Origin: Candidatus Pantoea carbekii
GTDB taxonomy: Bacteria > Pseudomonadota > Gammaproteobacteria > Enterobacterales > Enterobacteriaceae
Assembly: GCF_000971765.1 (NCBI RefSeq)
Contig: NZ_CP010907.1
Coordinates: forward strand, 434,001-498,000
Direction of reading: 5' to 3'
Length of the DNA: 64,000 nucleotides
Positions 41,701 to 52,905 of this stretch are shown here, piece after piece; positions within the stretch are counted from its first letter, which is position 1, and each line of letters opens with the position of its first letter. The position numbers and the translations under genes are program-made. The notes beneath the pieces were generated by a model, which did no database searches, was not told the origin of the DNA, and was given only the letters and a program-made list of their open reading frames with translations.

Positions 41701-41730
41701 CAATCATTGTAGTAACAATCATTGTAGTAA
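41701..41730. repeat. 15-bp perfect tandem duplication
   Basis: CAATCATTGTAGTAA is repeated exactly at 41701-41715 and 41716-41730, about 90 bp past hspQ. Confidence 0.9.
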
Positions 41731-42726
41731 ATAGTAAAATATTATGCAAATATACTTTGCGCTAAATAATTTTAAAATTATATTTTTGATTATCTTCTTA
41801 GAATAGATAAAATATGATATAATTAAATACCTAATTATATTCAGGTGAAATTTAAATTTTATAAAAATGATCAAATCATCTATTATTAAGGATGTTAGTT
41901 TGTTTATTCAATTATAAAAAACTAATAAATTACCAATTTGTTAGTAAATAATTAAATATACTCTGTATTCCTTAGCATAAAATGTATAAAAAATTTTGAT
42001 ATGGGAATAACATAAATTCAATTCTATGAAATATCTTAAAAGATCACTTAATTTATCCAAATTTAATTGAATGTAAATATGCTGCATACACTGAACACTG
42101 TTAGATTTTTTATAATACTTACTGACCATAATAAATCAATTAAATACTATCTAATTTTCAAATCATATTAAATATTCTGAACCATTTTAATGTAAAAATA
42201 TAAATTTTTCCTATAAACATACAATGCTATAGTTGTATATTTCGCAAACAAAAATATGATATTAACTTTAATGTTATAACAAACTATACATTGATCTATT
42301 TTGATGATTTTATCAAATTAATAAATTTTTGTAAAATTTTCATCTTTATAAGATATGCAATAACAATTAACCATCAAGATCTAAATGCATATTTTATTGA
42401 GTATGGTAAAAAATCTTAAAGATTTATAAAAAACTATAAATTTTACAAAAATATTTATATTCATGTACATTGCATCTCTTTCAATGATGCAAAAAAATTT
42501 TCATTACAATAAAGCATTAGCATACTAATTAGTTAATATGATATATTATACGTTTTAACATAATTACTATACAACCACATCAATAAAAAATAAATCATTT
42601 GAATAATTTTATCCACTATCAGTCAATAGTAGCTAAAATTAAAATAATAACGAAAAGTTATCCGAGGATAAATATAGTATTTACTATACTACACAAGATA
42701 ATTATTGATAATTAATTAAAAGGCAT

Positions 42727-42778
42727 ATTATAACGAAATATTATAATTTATTGTTAAATTATAATATTTCGTTATAAT
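42727..42778. repeat. Perfect 24-bp inverted repeat, 4-nt loop
   Basis: Arms 42727-42750 and 42755-42778 are exact reverse complements around TTGT, with CG-containing centres (ACGAAAT/ATTTCGT). It lies about 140 bp upstream of the ompA promoter and over 1.1 kb from hspQ. Confidence 0.9.
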
Positions 42779-42915
42779 TCTAAAAAATATTTAAATTAAA
42801 TAAGTACTTTTATACATAAAGAGTACTATATATTAAGTAACATATATAAAAATTCAATTTTGGATTTTAAAAATATTAAGTACATGTTTTTTTATAATCT
42901 AGAATTATATATTAC

Positions 42916-42943
42916 TTGTAACTTTTCAATCTCGTTGTAGACT
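42916..42943 (+). promoter_or_regulatory. ompA promoter
   Basis: TTGTAA (42916-42921) and TAGACT (42938-42943) are separated by 16 nt. The segment from 42916 to about 42955 closely resembles the E. coli ompA promoter as I remember it (TTTTCAA, CGTTGTAGACTTTA, then CGC-AGGG). The transcript would start near 42950 and have a leader of about 125 nt ending in GATAACGAGGC, again as in E. coli, where the leader stabilises the mRNA. Confidence 0.75.
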
Positions 42944-43076
42944 TTATGTCGCTAGGGAGCCCATAATAATATGCAGTTTTTTGCAGAGTAATCAGTGAGG
43001 ATTTTGACCGAGTAAAATACTATAATCAAGAGCTTCCTTTTTGCTCATTTTTCTATGATAACGAGGCATAACAATA

Positions 43077-44150
43077 ATGAAAAAAACAGCTATCGCAATG
43101 GCAGTGGTATTGGCTGGTTTCGCTACGGTAGTGCAGGCCACCCCTAGAGATAATACCTGGTATAATGGTGTTGCAATGGGCTGGTCTAATTACCATGATA
43201 TTAATTTTTATGGTAACCATTACCGCCCAAACCAAGGTCCAAGCACCAAATGTCATCCTGGACTACGTGGATTTTTAGGTTACCAAGCTAACCCACATCT
43301 TGGATTTGAATTAGGCTATGATTGGTTAGGTCGTATGGCAAATAAAGGAGTTATAGTTAACGGCTCATTTAAAGCACATGGTTTACAGCTAACAACTAAA
43401 TTAAGCCGTCGAATTAGTCCTCATGCGGATTTATATGCTCGTTTAGGCTTTATGCTATGGACTGCTGATTCTATGCAACACCATTCATATATGGAGTTTG
43501 TTAACAATCGTGATAATGGAATTGCTCCATTAGCTGCTATTGGCGTTGAATACGCAATTACTAAAAATTTCGCTACTCGCTTAGATTACCAATGGGTTAA
43601 CAATATAGGTGATGCTTATACTATCGGTATGCGTCCTGACAATGGTCTATTAAGTATTGGTGTTTCGTACCGTTTCTTTCAAAATCAACCTACGCGACCA
43701 GCTGTTTCACCCACTATTATATCATCGACCCCGGTTGTTAAAACTGAGCGTTTTACTTTGAAGTCTGATGTTTTATTTGATTTCAATAGTGCTACCTTGA
43801 AATTACAAGGTCAACAAATTCTGGATAAACTGTATCAAGAATTAAAATCTATGGATACCAAGGATGACTCCGTTGTCGTTTTGGGTTTTACCGATCGTAT
43901 GGGTTCCAAAAAATATAATCAAAAATTATCCGAACAACGTGCACATTCTGTTATCGAATACCTTGTTTTAAAAGGAATTCCAACTGACAAAATTTCTGTG
44001 CATGGTATGGGAAAATCTAATCCAGTCACTGGCAATACTTGTAATAATGTGAAAGGACATAAGGCATTAATCAATTGTCTAGCACCGGATCGTCGCGTTG
44101 AAATAAAAATAAAGGGTTTTAAACAAGTGATTACTAAAACACAAGTTTAA
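43077..44150 (+). CDS. ompA: Outer-membrane protein A
   Basis: Beta-barrel porin anchored to peptidoglycan by its C-terminal domain. 357 aa. Residues 1-21 are a signal peptide ([21 protein letters not shown]). An eight-stranded barrel covers about 22-200, a short Pro-containing linker follows ([10 protein letters not shown]), then the OmpA-like domain (about 220-350) with [20 protein letters not shown] and a C-x-n-C pair ([14 protein letters not shown]). The barrel and loops differ more from E. coli than the periplasmic domain. Higher GC than neighbours suggests strong expression. Confidence 0.96.
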   Translation: MKKTAIAMAVVLAGFATVVQATPRDNTWYNGVAMGWSNYHDINFYGNHYRPNQGPSTKCHPGLRGFLGYQANPHLGFELGYDWLGRMANKGVIVNGSFKAHGLQLTTKLSRRISPHADLYARLGFMLWTADSMQHHSYMEFVNNRDNGIAPLAAIGVEYAITKNFATRLDYQWVNNIGDAYTIGMRPDNGLLSIGVSYRFFQNQPTRPAVSPTIISSTPVVKTERFTLKSDVLFDFNSATLKLQGQQILDKLYQELKSMDTKDDSVVVLGFTDRMGSKKYNQKLSEQRAHSVIEYLVLKGIPTDKISVHGMGKSNPVTGNTCNNVKGHKALINCLAPDRRVEIKIKGFKQVITKTQV

Positions 44151-44180
44151 AAGACTTAATATTATTCAAAATTATCAACA

Positions 44181-44204
44181 AGCCCCGTTTTAGCGGGGTT
44201 TTTC
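44181..44204 (+). terminator. Rho-independent terminator of ompA
   Basis: Stem CCCCG/CGGGG (44183-44187 and 44194-44198), extended by G-T and A-T pairs, and followed by TTTTT. It lies 30 nt past the ompA stop. Confidence 0.92.
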
Positions 44205-44450
44205 ATTATTAAAGAATGAAATTCGAATAATATAAATTACCCTATCAATTTTTATATTAACTATAATTTACTTTTTAAATAACGAAATAAATTTATAATT
44301 AATTTTTAAAATGATTGATTATTTCAGTTTATAAGAATTAAACATATGCTCTGTTCACTGATTTTCTAGAGACAATTTTATTTTCCAACAATAGCAGTAT
44401 GAAGTTAAATTCTATATAATCAGATTTTTTTAAATCTAAATACGAAAATC

Positions 44451-46217
44451 TTGACTATTACTCAACTTATGTGGCGAATGCTACAACCTGATAGTACTTG
44501 CTATCAATCTATATTTTCGCATCTTTCATTACAAGATAGTAATGAGAGTTTTGCTGCCGTTCAGCCACGTCTTATGAAGGCTTTAGCACATTTGCATTAC
44601 AAAAACCACATTAATCTTCCGATTTTATTATTACATAGCCAAGAAAATAATAATTATCTAAGTTGGATTGCATCGGCATCAAAACTTTTTCAACATACAG
44701 AAATCGCTCTGTACGGTGGAAATTATCGTATTATAGATAACAAAATTAATTTGTTACCTCCCAATAATTCTAAAGATTCCTTTACTAGTCAAGGTGGTAT
44801 ATTTTATACAAATTGGATTGAATCCGAACAACTCTTTGGCTGTGTACGTCAATATAAAAATGCGCTTAAACTTGAACCAGGCCTAATCCATCGTGCGAAT
44901 GGGGGAACGTTAATTTTATCATTAAATATTTTGTTAGCACAGCCTCTGCTGTGGCGACGTCTACGTAAATGCCTTGAGCAAGGTCGTTTTGATTGGTACA
45001 CACAAGAACAAAATCCGCCATTACCTGTATTTATTCCACCATTACCTTTAGCAGTTCGACTTATATTATGCGGCGATCGAAATGCATTGGCTAGTTTTGA
45101 AGAATTAAATCCTGAAATTTATCAAATAGCTTCCTATAGTGAGTTTGAAGAAAATTTATTAATACTAAAAGATGATGATATGCGCTCTTGGTGTCGATGG
45201 ATATTAGCACAAATAAAATTGCTTCATTTACCTCAACCAGAGATTAATTTTTGGCCAAAGCTTATTAACGAAGCAGTACGTATGACTGGTAATCAAAAAA
45301 TATTACCTCTTTGCCCGTGTTGGTTACGCCGTCAAATCGAAGATATCATGCTAGACAGTAGCAGTAACTTACTAAACGCAAAAACTCTAACATCAGCAGT
45401 TAATATGCGTCTGTGGCAAGAAAGTTTTCTTACAGATCACATGCGTAACGAGATTTTATTTAAACAAATTAATATTCAAACTAACGGGAAGGTAATAGGG
45501 CAAATTAATAGTTTATCAACTGTTGACTTACGTGGTCATCCACGTTCGTGGGGCGAACCATCTCGTATTACTTGTGTTGTTTATCCTGGAGATGGAGAGT
45601 TAATTGATGTGGAGCATAAAGCAGAGCTAAGCGGTAATATTCATAGAAAAGGCGTCATGATTATGAAAGCCTATCTTATTTCCGAACTTGAGCTAGATGA
45701 GCCACTGCCTTTTTCTGCATCTTTAGTATTTGAACAATCTTATTCTGAAATAGATGGAGATAGTGCTTCATTAGCAGAATTATGTGTATTAATTAGTGCT
45801 CTATCTAATCAACCACTCGATCAACAAATTGCAGTAACTGGTTCAGTAGACCAATTTGGAAACATTCAAGCAGTAGGTGGCTTAAATCAAAAAATAGAAA
45901 GTTTCTTTGATATTTGCAATGCACGCTGCCTTACTGGAAAACAAGGCGTAATCTTACCAGCTAATAATGCAAATGATCTCAGTTTAAAAGAAGATGTTGT
46001 CAATGCTGTCCGAACACAACGATTTTTTATTTGGACAATTGATAGAATAGAAGAAGCATTATTGCTACTTACCGGGATTGCTTGGAAAAATACACAAGGA
46101 AAATCATTAGTAGATAATATTCGAAAACGTATTGCTCAATTTCAGGAACAAGAAAAATGCTATCATGCTCATCATTCACGTTGGTTAAAATGGTTTAATT
46201 TTATTAAATTATTTTAA
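44451..46217 (+). CDS. lonH: Putative Lon-related protease LonH (YcbZ)
   Basis: 588 aa (586 in E. coli). The start is a TTG: the following TITQLMWRMLQPD matches the E. coli N-terminus, and no in-frame ATG lies upstream. The N-terminal two thirds are a degenerate AAA-like region (WIESEQLFGCVRQYKN, NGGTLILS) with no clear Walker A. The C-terminal Lon protease domain has the catalytic Ser in EIDGDSASLAELC near 437 and Lys in GGLNQKIESF near 479. E. coli matP, which separates ompA and ycbZ, is absent. fabA follows after 74 nt. Confidence 0.93.
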   Translation: MTITQLMWRMLQPDSTCYQSIFSHLSLQDSNESFAAVQPRLMKALAHLHYKNHINLPILLLHSQENNNYLSWIASASKLFQHTEIALYGGNYRIIDNKINLLPPNNSKDSFTSQGGIFYTNWIESEQLFGCVRQYKNALKLEPGLIHRANGGTLILSLNILLAQPLLWRRLRKCLEQGRFDWYTQEQNPPLPVFIPPLPLAVRLILCGDRNALASFEELNPEIYQIASYSEFEENLLILKDDDMRSWCRWILAQIKLLHLPQPEINFWPKLINEAVRMTGNQKILPLCPCWLRRQIEDIMLDSSSNLLNAKTLTSAVNMRLWQESFLTDHMRNEILFKQINIQTNGKVIGQINSLSTVDLRGHPRSWGEPSRITCVVYPGDGELIDVEHKAELSGNIHRKGVMIMKAYLISELELDEPLPFSASLVFEQSYSEIDGDSASLAELCVLISALSNQPLDQQIAVTGSVDQFGNIQAVGGLNQKIESFFDICNARCLTGKQGVILPANNANDLSLKEDVVNAVRTQRFFIWTIDRIEEALLLLTGIAWKNTQGKSLVDNIRKRIAQFQEQEKCYHAHHSRWLKWFNFIKLF

Positions 46218-46291
46218 TTAGATTATTTTTTAATAGTATACAAATAGTTAATAAAATTTAAGCATGAAATATAAAAGGCATATTTTAAAAA

Positions 46292-46810
46292 ATGGTAAAC
46301 AAACGCGAATGTTATAAAAAAGAAGATTTGATAGCGTCAAGTCATAGCCAACTATTTAGTAAAAATGGCCCCCCCCTTCCTTCTGGTAATATGCTCATGA
46401 TAGATCGTGTAATCAAGATGATCAAAGATGGAGGAAAATTTAGAAAAGGTTTTGTAGAGGCAGAATTAGATATTCATCCTAAATTATGGTTTTTTGATTG
46501 TCATTTTATTGGAGATCCAGTTATGCCAGGTTGTCTAGGTTTAGATGCAATGTGGCAATTAGTCGGTTTTTATTTAGGTTGGTTAGGTGCAGAAGGTAAG
46601 GGCCGTGCTCTAGGAGTGGGTGAAGTGAAATTTATTGGTCAAGTACTACCTACAGCAAAAAAAGTAACTTATAAAATTCATTTTAAACGTATTATCAATC
46701 GTAAACTAGTAGTGGGTGTAGCAGATGGTGAAGTTTTCGTTGATGGTAAACTTATTTATAATTCAAGCGATTTAAAAGTAGGATTATTTAAAGATATATC
46801 TTTTTTTTAA
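46292..46810 (+). CDS. fabA: 3-hydroxydecanoyl-ACP dehydratase/isomerase FabA
   Basis: Dehydrates and isomerises the C10 intermediate, the branch point to unsaturated fatty acids. 172 aa, exactly the family length. Catalytic His71 ([17 protein letters not shown]) and Asp85 are present. The early GPPLP stretch is encoded through a run of eight C, very unusual in this AT-rich genome. Follows lonH as in E. coli. FabB, its functional partner, must be encoded elsewhere. Confidence 0.98.
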   Translation: MVNKRECYKKEDLIASSHSQLFSKNGPPLPSGNMLMIDRVIKMIKDGGKFRKGFVEAELDIHPKLWFFDCHFIGDPVMPGCLGLDAMWQLVGFYLGWLGAEGKGRALGVGEVKFIGQVLPTAKKVTYKIHFKRIINRKLVVGVADGEVFVDGKLIYNSSDLKVGLFKDISFF

Positions 46811-47698
46811 AATCTATCAATATATTAATATCACATACATCCGAAAATGTAAAATATTAATATATTGACATATTAATTTTTTAATTCCATTGCATATTTA
46901 ACATATAAAAATATCAGGTAGTTATTCGTCTGTTTGGTATATTACTATATTATATAATAACAATTAACATATCTGCTGTGGAGACAATTTTAAAGGGATG
47001 GGCATATTGCAAAAATCATATTCTCAAACTAGTTAAATCATAAAGATTAATATTAATTAAATTTAATCTCAGAAATATAATTCTGTACTTCTGCTATCTT
47101 ATTAGGAATAATTTTATTAAAGATATTTAATATTATAAAAAATACTATTAATAATTAACAAGACAAAAAAATCTATATGATTTAAATGGTGAGTATATTT
47201 TTTATATAGTTAAAATTTATTATATTTAACATGCTAATTTTTATAGCGCATACATATACTATATTAAAAATACACTAAAATATAACAAATTATTTGAGAT
47301 GTAATAGCATTACATGGCTTGTTAGATAAATAGGTAAAGATGTAGTAATGGTAATATTTTTATTCTTAAACTAATAGCAAGTATTAGTTAATTTTTAATT
47401 TGATCTAAATAGAAAAACTTAAATAAAGTTAGCACATCACATAGCAAATATTTGACACATTTTATCAGTTAGAATATAATACAAACTGCATGTACTGTAA
47501 ATATATACGTGCATATGTATGAAAATTTTCATAATATTTTTAATATTAAGTTAGTGTCTGCATTTCATTACAGCAAGAAATATGTAAAACTAAATTTTCT
47601 CTAATATGAAAAATTCGTTTAAAATCTTAAATATTAAGCCTAAACTAGAACGTAGTATCTGATCATTCTTATGAAATAACTAGAAGTTATGGAGCAAT
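46811..47698. other. 888-bp gap between fabA and gloC
   Basis: No gene recognised; rmf, which follows fabA in E. coli, is not found. It begins with a hairpin (46817-46868). Gene order changes orientation across it, so one end of the gloC-ycbX inversion lies here. Confidence 0.6.
46817..46868 (+). terminator. Hairpin just after the fabA stop
   Basis: Exact 15-bp arms TCAATATATTAATAT (46817-46831) and ATATTAATATATTGA (46854-46868) around a 22-nt loop, 7 nt past the stop. The arms are pure A/T except one pair and no T-run follows, so it may protect the 3' end rather than terminate. Confidence 0.5.
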
Positions 47699-48334
47699 AT
47701 GAATTATCAAATTATTCAAGTAACATCCTTCGCTCAAAATTGTTCAGTATTATGGGATGAATTATATCTTGAGAAGGCAGCATTAGTAGATCCAGGTGGC
47801 GATACAGAGACCATTATGGCTACACTTTCGAAGCATACATTAATACCATCGCAAATATTGTTGACACATGGCCATCTCGATCATGTTGGTTCTGCTGGTG
47901 AATTAGCAAAATATTACAAAATACCTATTTTAGGTCCTCATCCACTTGATGCATTTTTATTAAATAGTTTGTCAACACAAAGCAGTAAATTTGGCTTGAA
48001 AGAAGAGTGTTCAATATTAAAACCAGATCGATGGCTTAAAGAAGGTGACAGAGTACAAATTGGTAATATTACATTAAATGTACTACACTGTCCTGGACAT
48101 ACGCCAGGACATATCGTATTTTTCTCTCATATAGATCGTTTATTAATTTCTGGCGATGTAATTTTTAAAGGTAGCATAGGGCGAACTGATTTTCCCAAAA
48201 GTAGCTATCGAGATCTTATAAAATCCATTAAAAGTAAATTGATGCCACTGGGCGATGATATTACATTCTTACCAGGACATGGTGCAATATCAACATTAGG
48301 TTATGAACGTATAAATAATATTTTTCTTCAATAA
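47699..48334 (+). CDS. gloC: Hydroxyacylglutathione hydrolase GloC (YcbL)
   Basis: Type II glyoxalase-like metallo-beta-lactamase enzyme hydrolysing S-lactoylglutathione. 211 aa (215 in E. coli). Metal ligands: THGHLDHVG near residue 57, HCPGHTPGH near 130, SGDVIF with Asp near 154, and PGHG near 196. GGAG lies 8 nt upstream of the ATG. Convergent with aspC, same arrangement as E. coli ycbL-aspC. Confidence 0.94.
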   Translation: MNYQIIQVTSFAQNCSVLWDELYLEKAALVDPGGDTETIMATLSKHTLIPSQILLTHGHLDHVGSAGELAKYYKIPILGPHPLDAFLLNSLSTQSSKFGLKEECSILKPDRWLKEGDRVQIGNITLNVLHCPGHTPGHIVFFSHIDRLLISGDVIFKGSIGRTDFPKSSYRDLIKSIKSKLMPLGDDITFLPGHGAISTLGYERINNIFLQ

Positions 48335-48392
48335 AATACTAAAGAGAAGTATAGCTATATTCTATAATTTCAATTAATTGATAGTGATATTT

Positions 48393-49583
48393 TTACAAAA
48401 CGGCTATGATGGCTTCACATAAAGTAGACATATTATTTGATGTCATTCCTGCCATGTTTATACGACCGGAATCTACAATATAGATACCAAATTTTTCACG
48501 TAACTGCAATACTTGATATTCACTGAATCCACTAAAAGAAAACATACCATTTTGGTTAATAATAAAGCTAAAATCTTTTTTAACACCCTTTCGTAATAGA
48601 GTATTAACAAACAAGTATCGCATGCGTTGAATACGTTCACGCATATTCTTTAATTCTTTTTCCCAAATATTACGTAATGCGTTATTACCCAAAATTATTG
48701 TCACTACTGCTGCACCATGTGATGGTGGATTAGAATAGTTAGCACGAATGTGATACTTTACTTGGCTAAATACTGTCGTGGCAACTTTACTATTAGGTGC
48801 AACTAAAGTTAATGCTCCTACCCTTTCATTGTAAAGCCCAAAATTTTTAGAATAAGAACTAGCTACAATTAATTCTGGATTTGTATCTCCAAAAATACGT
48901 ATTCCTTCTGCGTCTTTTTTAAGATCACGGGCGAATCCTTGATAAGCAAAATCAAACAGAGGCAACCATCCATTTTTCTCAGATAATTTTGCTAATTGCA
49001 TCCATTGTTCAACTGTAGGATCAGCTCCTGTTGGATTATGACAACAAGCATGAAATAATACTACATTACCAGATTGAACCTTTTGGAGTGATTTGAACAT
49101 ATTTTCAAAATCTAGTCTATAGTGGTTTTTGTCATAATATTGATAACTGCAAACTTCTAACCCTGCTGAATTAAACACATTTTTATGATTTGGCCAACTA
49201 GGATCACTTATCCAGATGCGTTTTACATTGACTTGATTTGCAAGAAAATCGGCAGCTATACGTAATGCACCAGTACCTCCTGGCATTTGTGCTGTACGAG
49301 TACGACCTGAAGTAATAAGGGTACTGTTTTTTCCAAAAATCATCTCCTGAGTGAAATTAGCAAAATTAGATAGGCCCTCAATATTAAGATAATTTTTAGT
49401 AGATTCATTTTCTAATAAATATAACTCAGCCTGTTTCACACTATCCAAAATAGGTGTTTTACCAGTCTCATCTTTATATACACCAATTCCTAAATTAACT
49501 TTATTTTTTCTTTTATCAGTGTAATACAGATCAGCTAATCCTAAAATAGGATCGGAAAGTGCATCAGAAATCAATTCAAACAT
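48393..49583 (-). CDS. aspC: Aspartate aminotransferase
   Basis: PLP enzyme interconverting aspartate and oxaloacetate; it can also act on aromatic amino acids. The ATG at 49583 ([21 protein letters not shown]) gives 396 aa, as in E. coli; an upstream in-frame start adds ten unconserved residues. The PLP Lys is in [15 protein letters not shown] near 246, and HNPTGADPT near 190 is typical. In E. coli ompF lies between asnS and aspC; it is missing here. Confidence 0.96.
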   Translation of the reverse strand: MFELISDALSDPILGLADLYYTDKRKNKVNLGIGVYKDETGKTPILDSVKQAELYLLENESTKNYLNIEGLSNFANFTQEMIFGKNSTLITSGRTRTAQMPGGTGALRIAADFLANQVNVKRIWISDPSWPNHKNVFNSAGLEVCSYQYYDKNHYRLDFENMFKSLQKVQSGNVVLFHACCHNPTGADPTVEQWMQLAKLSEKNGWLPLFDFAYQGFARDLKKDAEGIRIFGDTNPELIVASSYSKNFGLYNERVGALTLVAPNSKVATTVFSQVKYHIRANYSNPPSHGAAVVTIILGNNALRNIWEKELKNMRERIQRMRYLFVNTLLRKGVKKDFSFIINQNGMFSFSGFSEYQVLQLREKFGIYIVDSGRINMAGMTSNNMSTLCEAIIAVL

Positions 49584-49733
49584 GAGTAGGTCCGTCGTTA
49601 GAAGTTTTAACAAAACGCGCTACTGGTTTAATGTCAAACAATAGATTTGCTAAACAATAAAATGAAAATAAAACATATAAACACATCAATGATATTATAG
49701 GAGAGAAATAAGCATTATAACAATAGAGCATAT

Positions 49734-49762
49734 AAAAAATGGCTATTTATTTTCAAATAGCC
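49734..49762 (-). terminator. Rho-independent terminator of asnS
   Basis: Stem GGCTATTT (49741-49748) / AAATAGCC (49755-49762). Read on the minus strand it is followed by ATTTTTTAT. It is 35 nt past the asnS stop. Confidence 0.85.
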
Positions 49763-49796
49763 TTATTATACTATATATGTCTTTTAAAATAAAATA

Positions 49797-51194
49797 TTAA
49801 TAATTTGCATTGCGGGGAGTACGTGGAAACGGGATAACATCTCTTATATTTTTTATACCAGTAACATAAGAAACTAATCGGTCAAATCCTAAACCAAATC
49901 CAGCATGCGGGACAGTGCCGTATCGCCGTAAATCACGATACCACCAATACTTATCTTTATCAAGGCCTGTTTCTATCAGACGCGAATCTAATACTGCTAG
50001 GCGTTCTTCACGCTGTGAACCGCCAATAATTTCTCCTATACCAGGTACCAAAATATCCATTGCTGCAACCGTTTGATTATCTTCATTCAAACGCATATAA
50101 AACGCTTTAATATGCTTTGGGTAATTTTTTACTACTACAGGTGCCTTGAAATATTTTTCAGTTAAATAACGTTCGTGTTCAGAAGACAGATCATCACCCC
50201 AATGTAATTTATCTTCAAAATTCTCGCCGCTTTTTAATAGAATTTTAATGGCATCAGCATAGTTTAAATGAATAAAATCAGTTTTAATAAACTGTTCTAG
50301 ACGAGAAATAACTGCTTTATCAATGTATTTATTAAAGAACATTAAGTCGTCATAACGTTCTGCTAACACAACTTTGAATGCGTTTTTTAGCATAACTTCA
50401 GCCAATGATGATATGTCATTTAATGTTGCAAATGCGACCTCTAATTCTAACATCCAAAATTCTGACAAATGTCTAGTAGTATTTGAATTTTCTGCTCTAA
50501 AGGTTGGACCAAAAGTATAAATTTTAGATAATGCACAAGCATAGGTCTCAGCATTTAACTGTCCTGATACGGTTAAAAAAGTTTCTTTACCAAAGAAATC
50601 TTGAGAAAAGTCGATTTGACCTTGAAAGTTGCGTGGCATATTTTCAAAATTTAATGTTGACACACGAAACATTTCACCAGCACCTTCAGTATCTAATGTA
50701 GTAATCAAGGGTGTAGCAATCCAAAGATAACCATTTTCATTCAAAAAATGATGTAATGCATGTGCTAAAACATGGCGAACACGTGTAACTGCACCTATTA
50801 GATTGGTACGTGGACGTAGATGAGCTACTTCTCTCAAATATTCAATGGTATGGCGTTTAGCTGATATTGGATAAGTATCAGGATTTTCGACCCAACCAAC
50901 TATATGAACCTTATCAGCTTTTATTTCAAATTCTTGACCTTGACCAAGAGATTTGATTAATTCACCATTAACAATTACAGCACAGCCAGCTGTTAAACGT
51001 AGTATTTCGTTCTGATAATTATTTAAAAAGTTATTAACTATAACTTGTATGGATTCAAAACAGGAACCATCATAAACAGTTAAAAAAGAAATACCAGATT
51101 TAGAGTCTCTTCGAGTGCGTATCCAACCATGTATAACAACTTCAGTACCAATAGCGATATAACCCTTTATAATATTTGCTATTACCACTTTCAT
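49797..51194 (-). CDS. asnS: Asparaginyl-tRNA synthetase
   Basis: Class II synthetase charging tRNA-Asn. 465 aa (466 in E. coli). N-terminal OB-fold anticodon-binding domain (about 17-100, [16 protein letters not shown]), then the catalytic domain with motif 2 [16 protein letters not shown] near 218 and motif 3 [15 protein letters not shown] near 430. Monocistronic with its own terminator. Confidence 0.97.
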   Translation of the reverse strand: MKVVIANIIKGYIAIGTEVVIHGWIRTRRDSKSGISFLTVYDGSCFESIQVIVNNFLNNYQNEILRLTAGCAVIVNGELIKSLGQGQEFEIKADKVHIVGWVENPDTYPISAKRHTIEYLREVAHLRPRTNLIGAVTRVRHVLAHALHHFLNENGYLWIATPLITTLDTEGAGEMFRVSTLNFENMPRNFQGQIDFSQDFFGKETFLTVSGQLNAETYACALSKIYTFGPTFRAENSNTTRHLSEFWMLELEVAFATLNDISSLAEVMLKNAFKVVLAERYDDLMFFNKYIDKAVISRLEQFIKTDFIHLNYADAIKILLKSGENFEDKLHWGDDLSSEHERYLTEKYFKAPVVVKNYPKHIKAFYMRLNEDNQTVAAMDILVPGIGEIIGGSQREERLAVLDSRLIETGLDKDKYWWYRDLRRYGTVPHAGFGLGFDRLVSYVTGIKNIRDVIPFPRTPRNANY

Positions 51195-51813
51195 ATTAAT
51201 TCCTTTTGGTGAAAATAATTTCGCCTTGCTGTTTTAATTGAATCAGGTTAGTTATCGTAATGAAATTTTTTAACTAACTATATAACTTATTTATTAAAGC
51301 TGTATATGCAAATTCTTTTGACAAGCGTGCTTAATGGTTAAGAAACAGTTAAAAAAATAACATATTTATGTTATATAAAGTTTTTATAGAAAAAATAGTG
51401 AGTCTCAAAAAAATTTTATTTTAAAAATGCAAAAGTTGTTTTTAATAAATTTTACGGTAATTACTAGAACGCAATTAGAACTAATTTAGTTTAAACCAAA
51501 CAGTTAATTTAATATTAAAATCGAGTGATTATTAGAAAGCCATAACTTGAATATTAACCGATATTATAAGTTGATAAGATATATAATGTATAAAGTAAGT
51601 ATAAGATCATTAATCTGAAGGACATACATCATATATTGCTAAAATTTACTAAATACAAACATTGGAAGATCAATAGTTTGATTTTAATTTAAGATAGTTT
51701 TTATATGTACTACAAGTACTCAATATTTTGCTAAAATTATAATTTTTATTAATACGTTACTAAAATTATATTCAAAAGCTCACTGTATAAAACGAAAATT
51801 ATTAGGAACATAC
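51195..51813. other. Divergent asnS-pyrD spacer
   Basis: 619 bp, AT-rich; no gene or long repeat seen. It should contain promoters for asnS and pyrD, which I could not place. E. coli genes of this interval (for example pncB, pepN) are absent. Confidence 0.55.
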
Positions 51814-52824
51814 ATGTTATACTCTATAATTCGACCGTTTTTATTTAAATTTGATCCAGAATATATAAATAAAGTTATTTTAAAAAAATTGCAATATATT
51901 CATAAAACACGATTTAAAAAACTATTGTATAAAACATTTAAATCAAAACCAGTCAATTGTATGGGTCTAAATTTTCCTAATGCTCTAGGGCTTGCCGCAG
52001 GATTTGATAAAAATGCTGAATACATTGATGTTTTAAATGCTATGGGATTTGGATTTATTGAAGTTGGAACAGTAACGCCGAAACCGCAATTGGGTAATCA
52101 GAAGCCTCGCATTTTTCGTTTAGTTAAAGCTGAAGGAATTATTAATCGTATGGGATTTAATAATAATGGTATTGATAATCTCGTAGAAAACATTAATAAA
52201 TCTCATTTTAAAGGTATTTTAGGAATTAATATTGGAAAAAATCAAGAAACTCCGATCGAAAAAGCAAAAGATGATTATTTAACTTGTATGAAGAAAATTT
52301 ATACAAAAGCCAGTTATATCGCTATTAATATTTCTTCACCTAACACACCAAAATTGCGCATGTTGCAATATGGTGAAGCACTAGATGATTTGCTTTTAGC
52401 AATTAAACTAAAACAAAAAGAACTTCAAAAGTACTATGTTAGATATACACCAGTAGTTGTAAAAATTTCTCCTGATCTTTATCAAGAAGAAGTTATACAG
52501 ATTGCAGATAGTTTAATACGTCATAATATAGACGGTGTGATTGCTACGAATACTACTGTAAATCGCACGTTTGTAATAGGATTAAAACATGCAGAAGAAA
52601 TCGGTGGGTTAAGTGGTCGTCCAATACAACTACGCAGCACTCAAATTATTCAGTGTCTCTCTAAAGAATTACGAGGCCAGTTACCCATTATTGGAGCCGG
52701 TGGTATCGATTCACTCATTTCTGCACGTGAAAAAATTAACGCAGGGGCAACACTAATCCAAATTTATTCTGGTCTTATTTATAAAGGGCCATCTCTAATT
52801 AGTGATATTGTTTGCTACCTTTAA
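51814..52824 (+). CDS. pyrD: Dihydroorotate dehydrogenase (quinone) PyrD
   Basis: Membrane-associated FMN enzyme oxidising dihydroorotate with quinone. 336 aa, identical in length to E. coli. The N-terminal amphipathic helices (about 1-40) of class 2 enzymes are kept. GLAAGFDKN near 60, the catalytic-base Ser in NISSPNTP near 175, and GGLSGRP near 270 are present. With pyrC it supports pyrimidine synthesis and implies a quinone pool. Confidence 0.97.
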   Translation: MLYSIIRPFLFKFDPEYINKVILKKLQYIHKTRFKKLLYKTFKSKPVNCMGLNFPNALGLAAGFDKNAEYIDVLNAMGFGFIEVGTVTPKPQLGNQKPRIFRLVKAEGIINRMGFNNNGIDNLVENINKSHFKGILGINIGKNQETPIEKAKDDYLTCMKKIYTKASYIAINISSPNTPKLRMLQYGEALDDLLLAIKLKQKELQKYYVRYTPVVVKISPDLYQEEVIQIADSLIRHNIDGVIATNTTVNRTFVIGLKHAEEIGGLSGRPIQLRSTQIIQCLSKELRGQLPIIGAGGIDSLISAREKINAGATLIQIYSGLIYKGPSLISDIVCYL

Positions 52825-52905
52825 TGTTTTAAGTCGTGCATTTTTTATTACATTTATACAAATATGTATTTAATTATTAAATCATAAAAAGTTTCTAAAT
52901 TTAAT

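Larger units (their letters stand above)
41610..43076. other. 1.47-kb gap before ompA
   Basis: The largest gene-free stretch. E. coli has several genes here, including mgsA, helD and sulA; none is recognisable. A 62-codon minus frame (41941-42129) has spacer-like composition and no ribosome-binding site and is not called. Notable contents: a 15-bp tandem duplication (41701-41730), a perfect 24-bp inverted repeat (42727-42778) and the ompA promoter and leader. Confidence 0.65.

Noticed and set aside
41941-42129. 62-codon minus-strand frame in the hspQ-ompA gap
   Set aside because: Composition matches the spacer, with no ribosome-binding site or recognisable feature.
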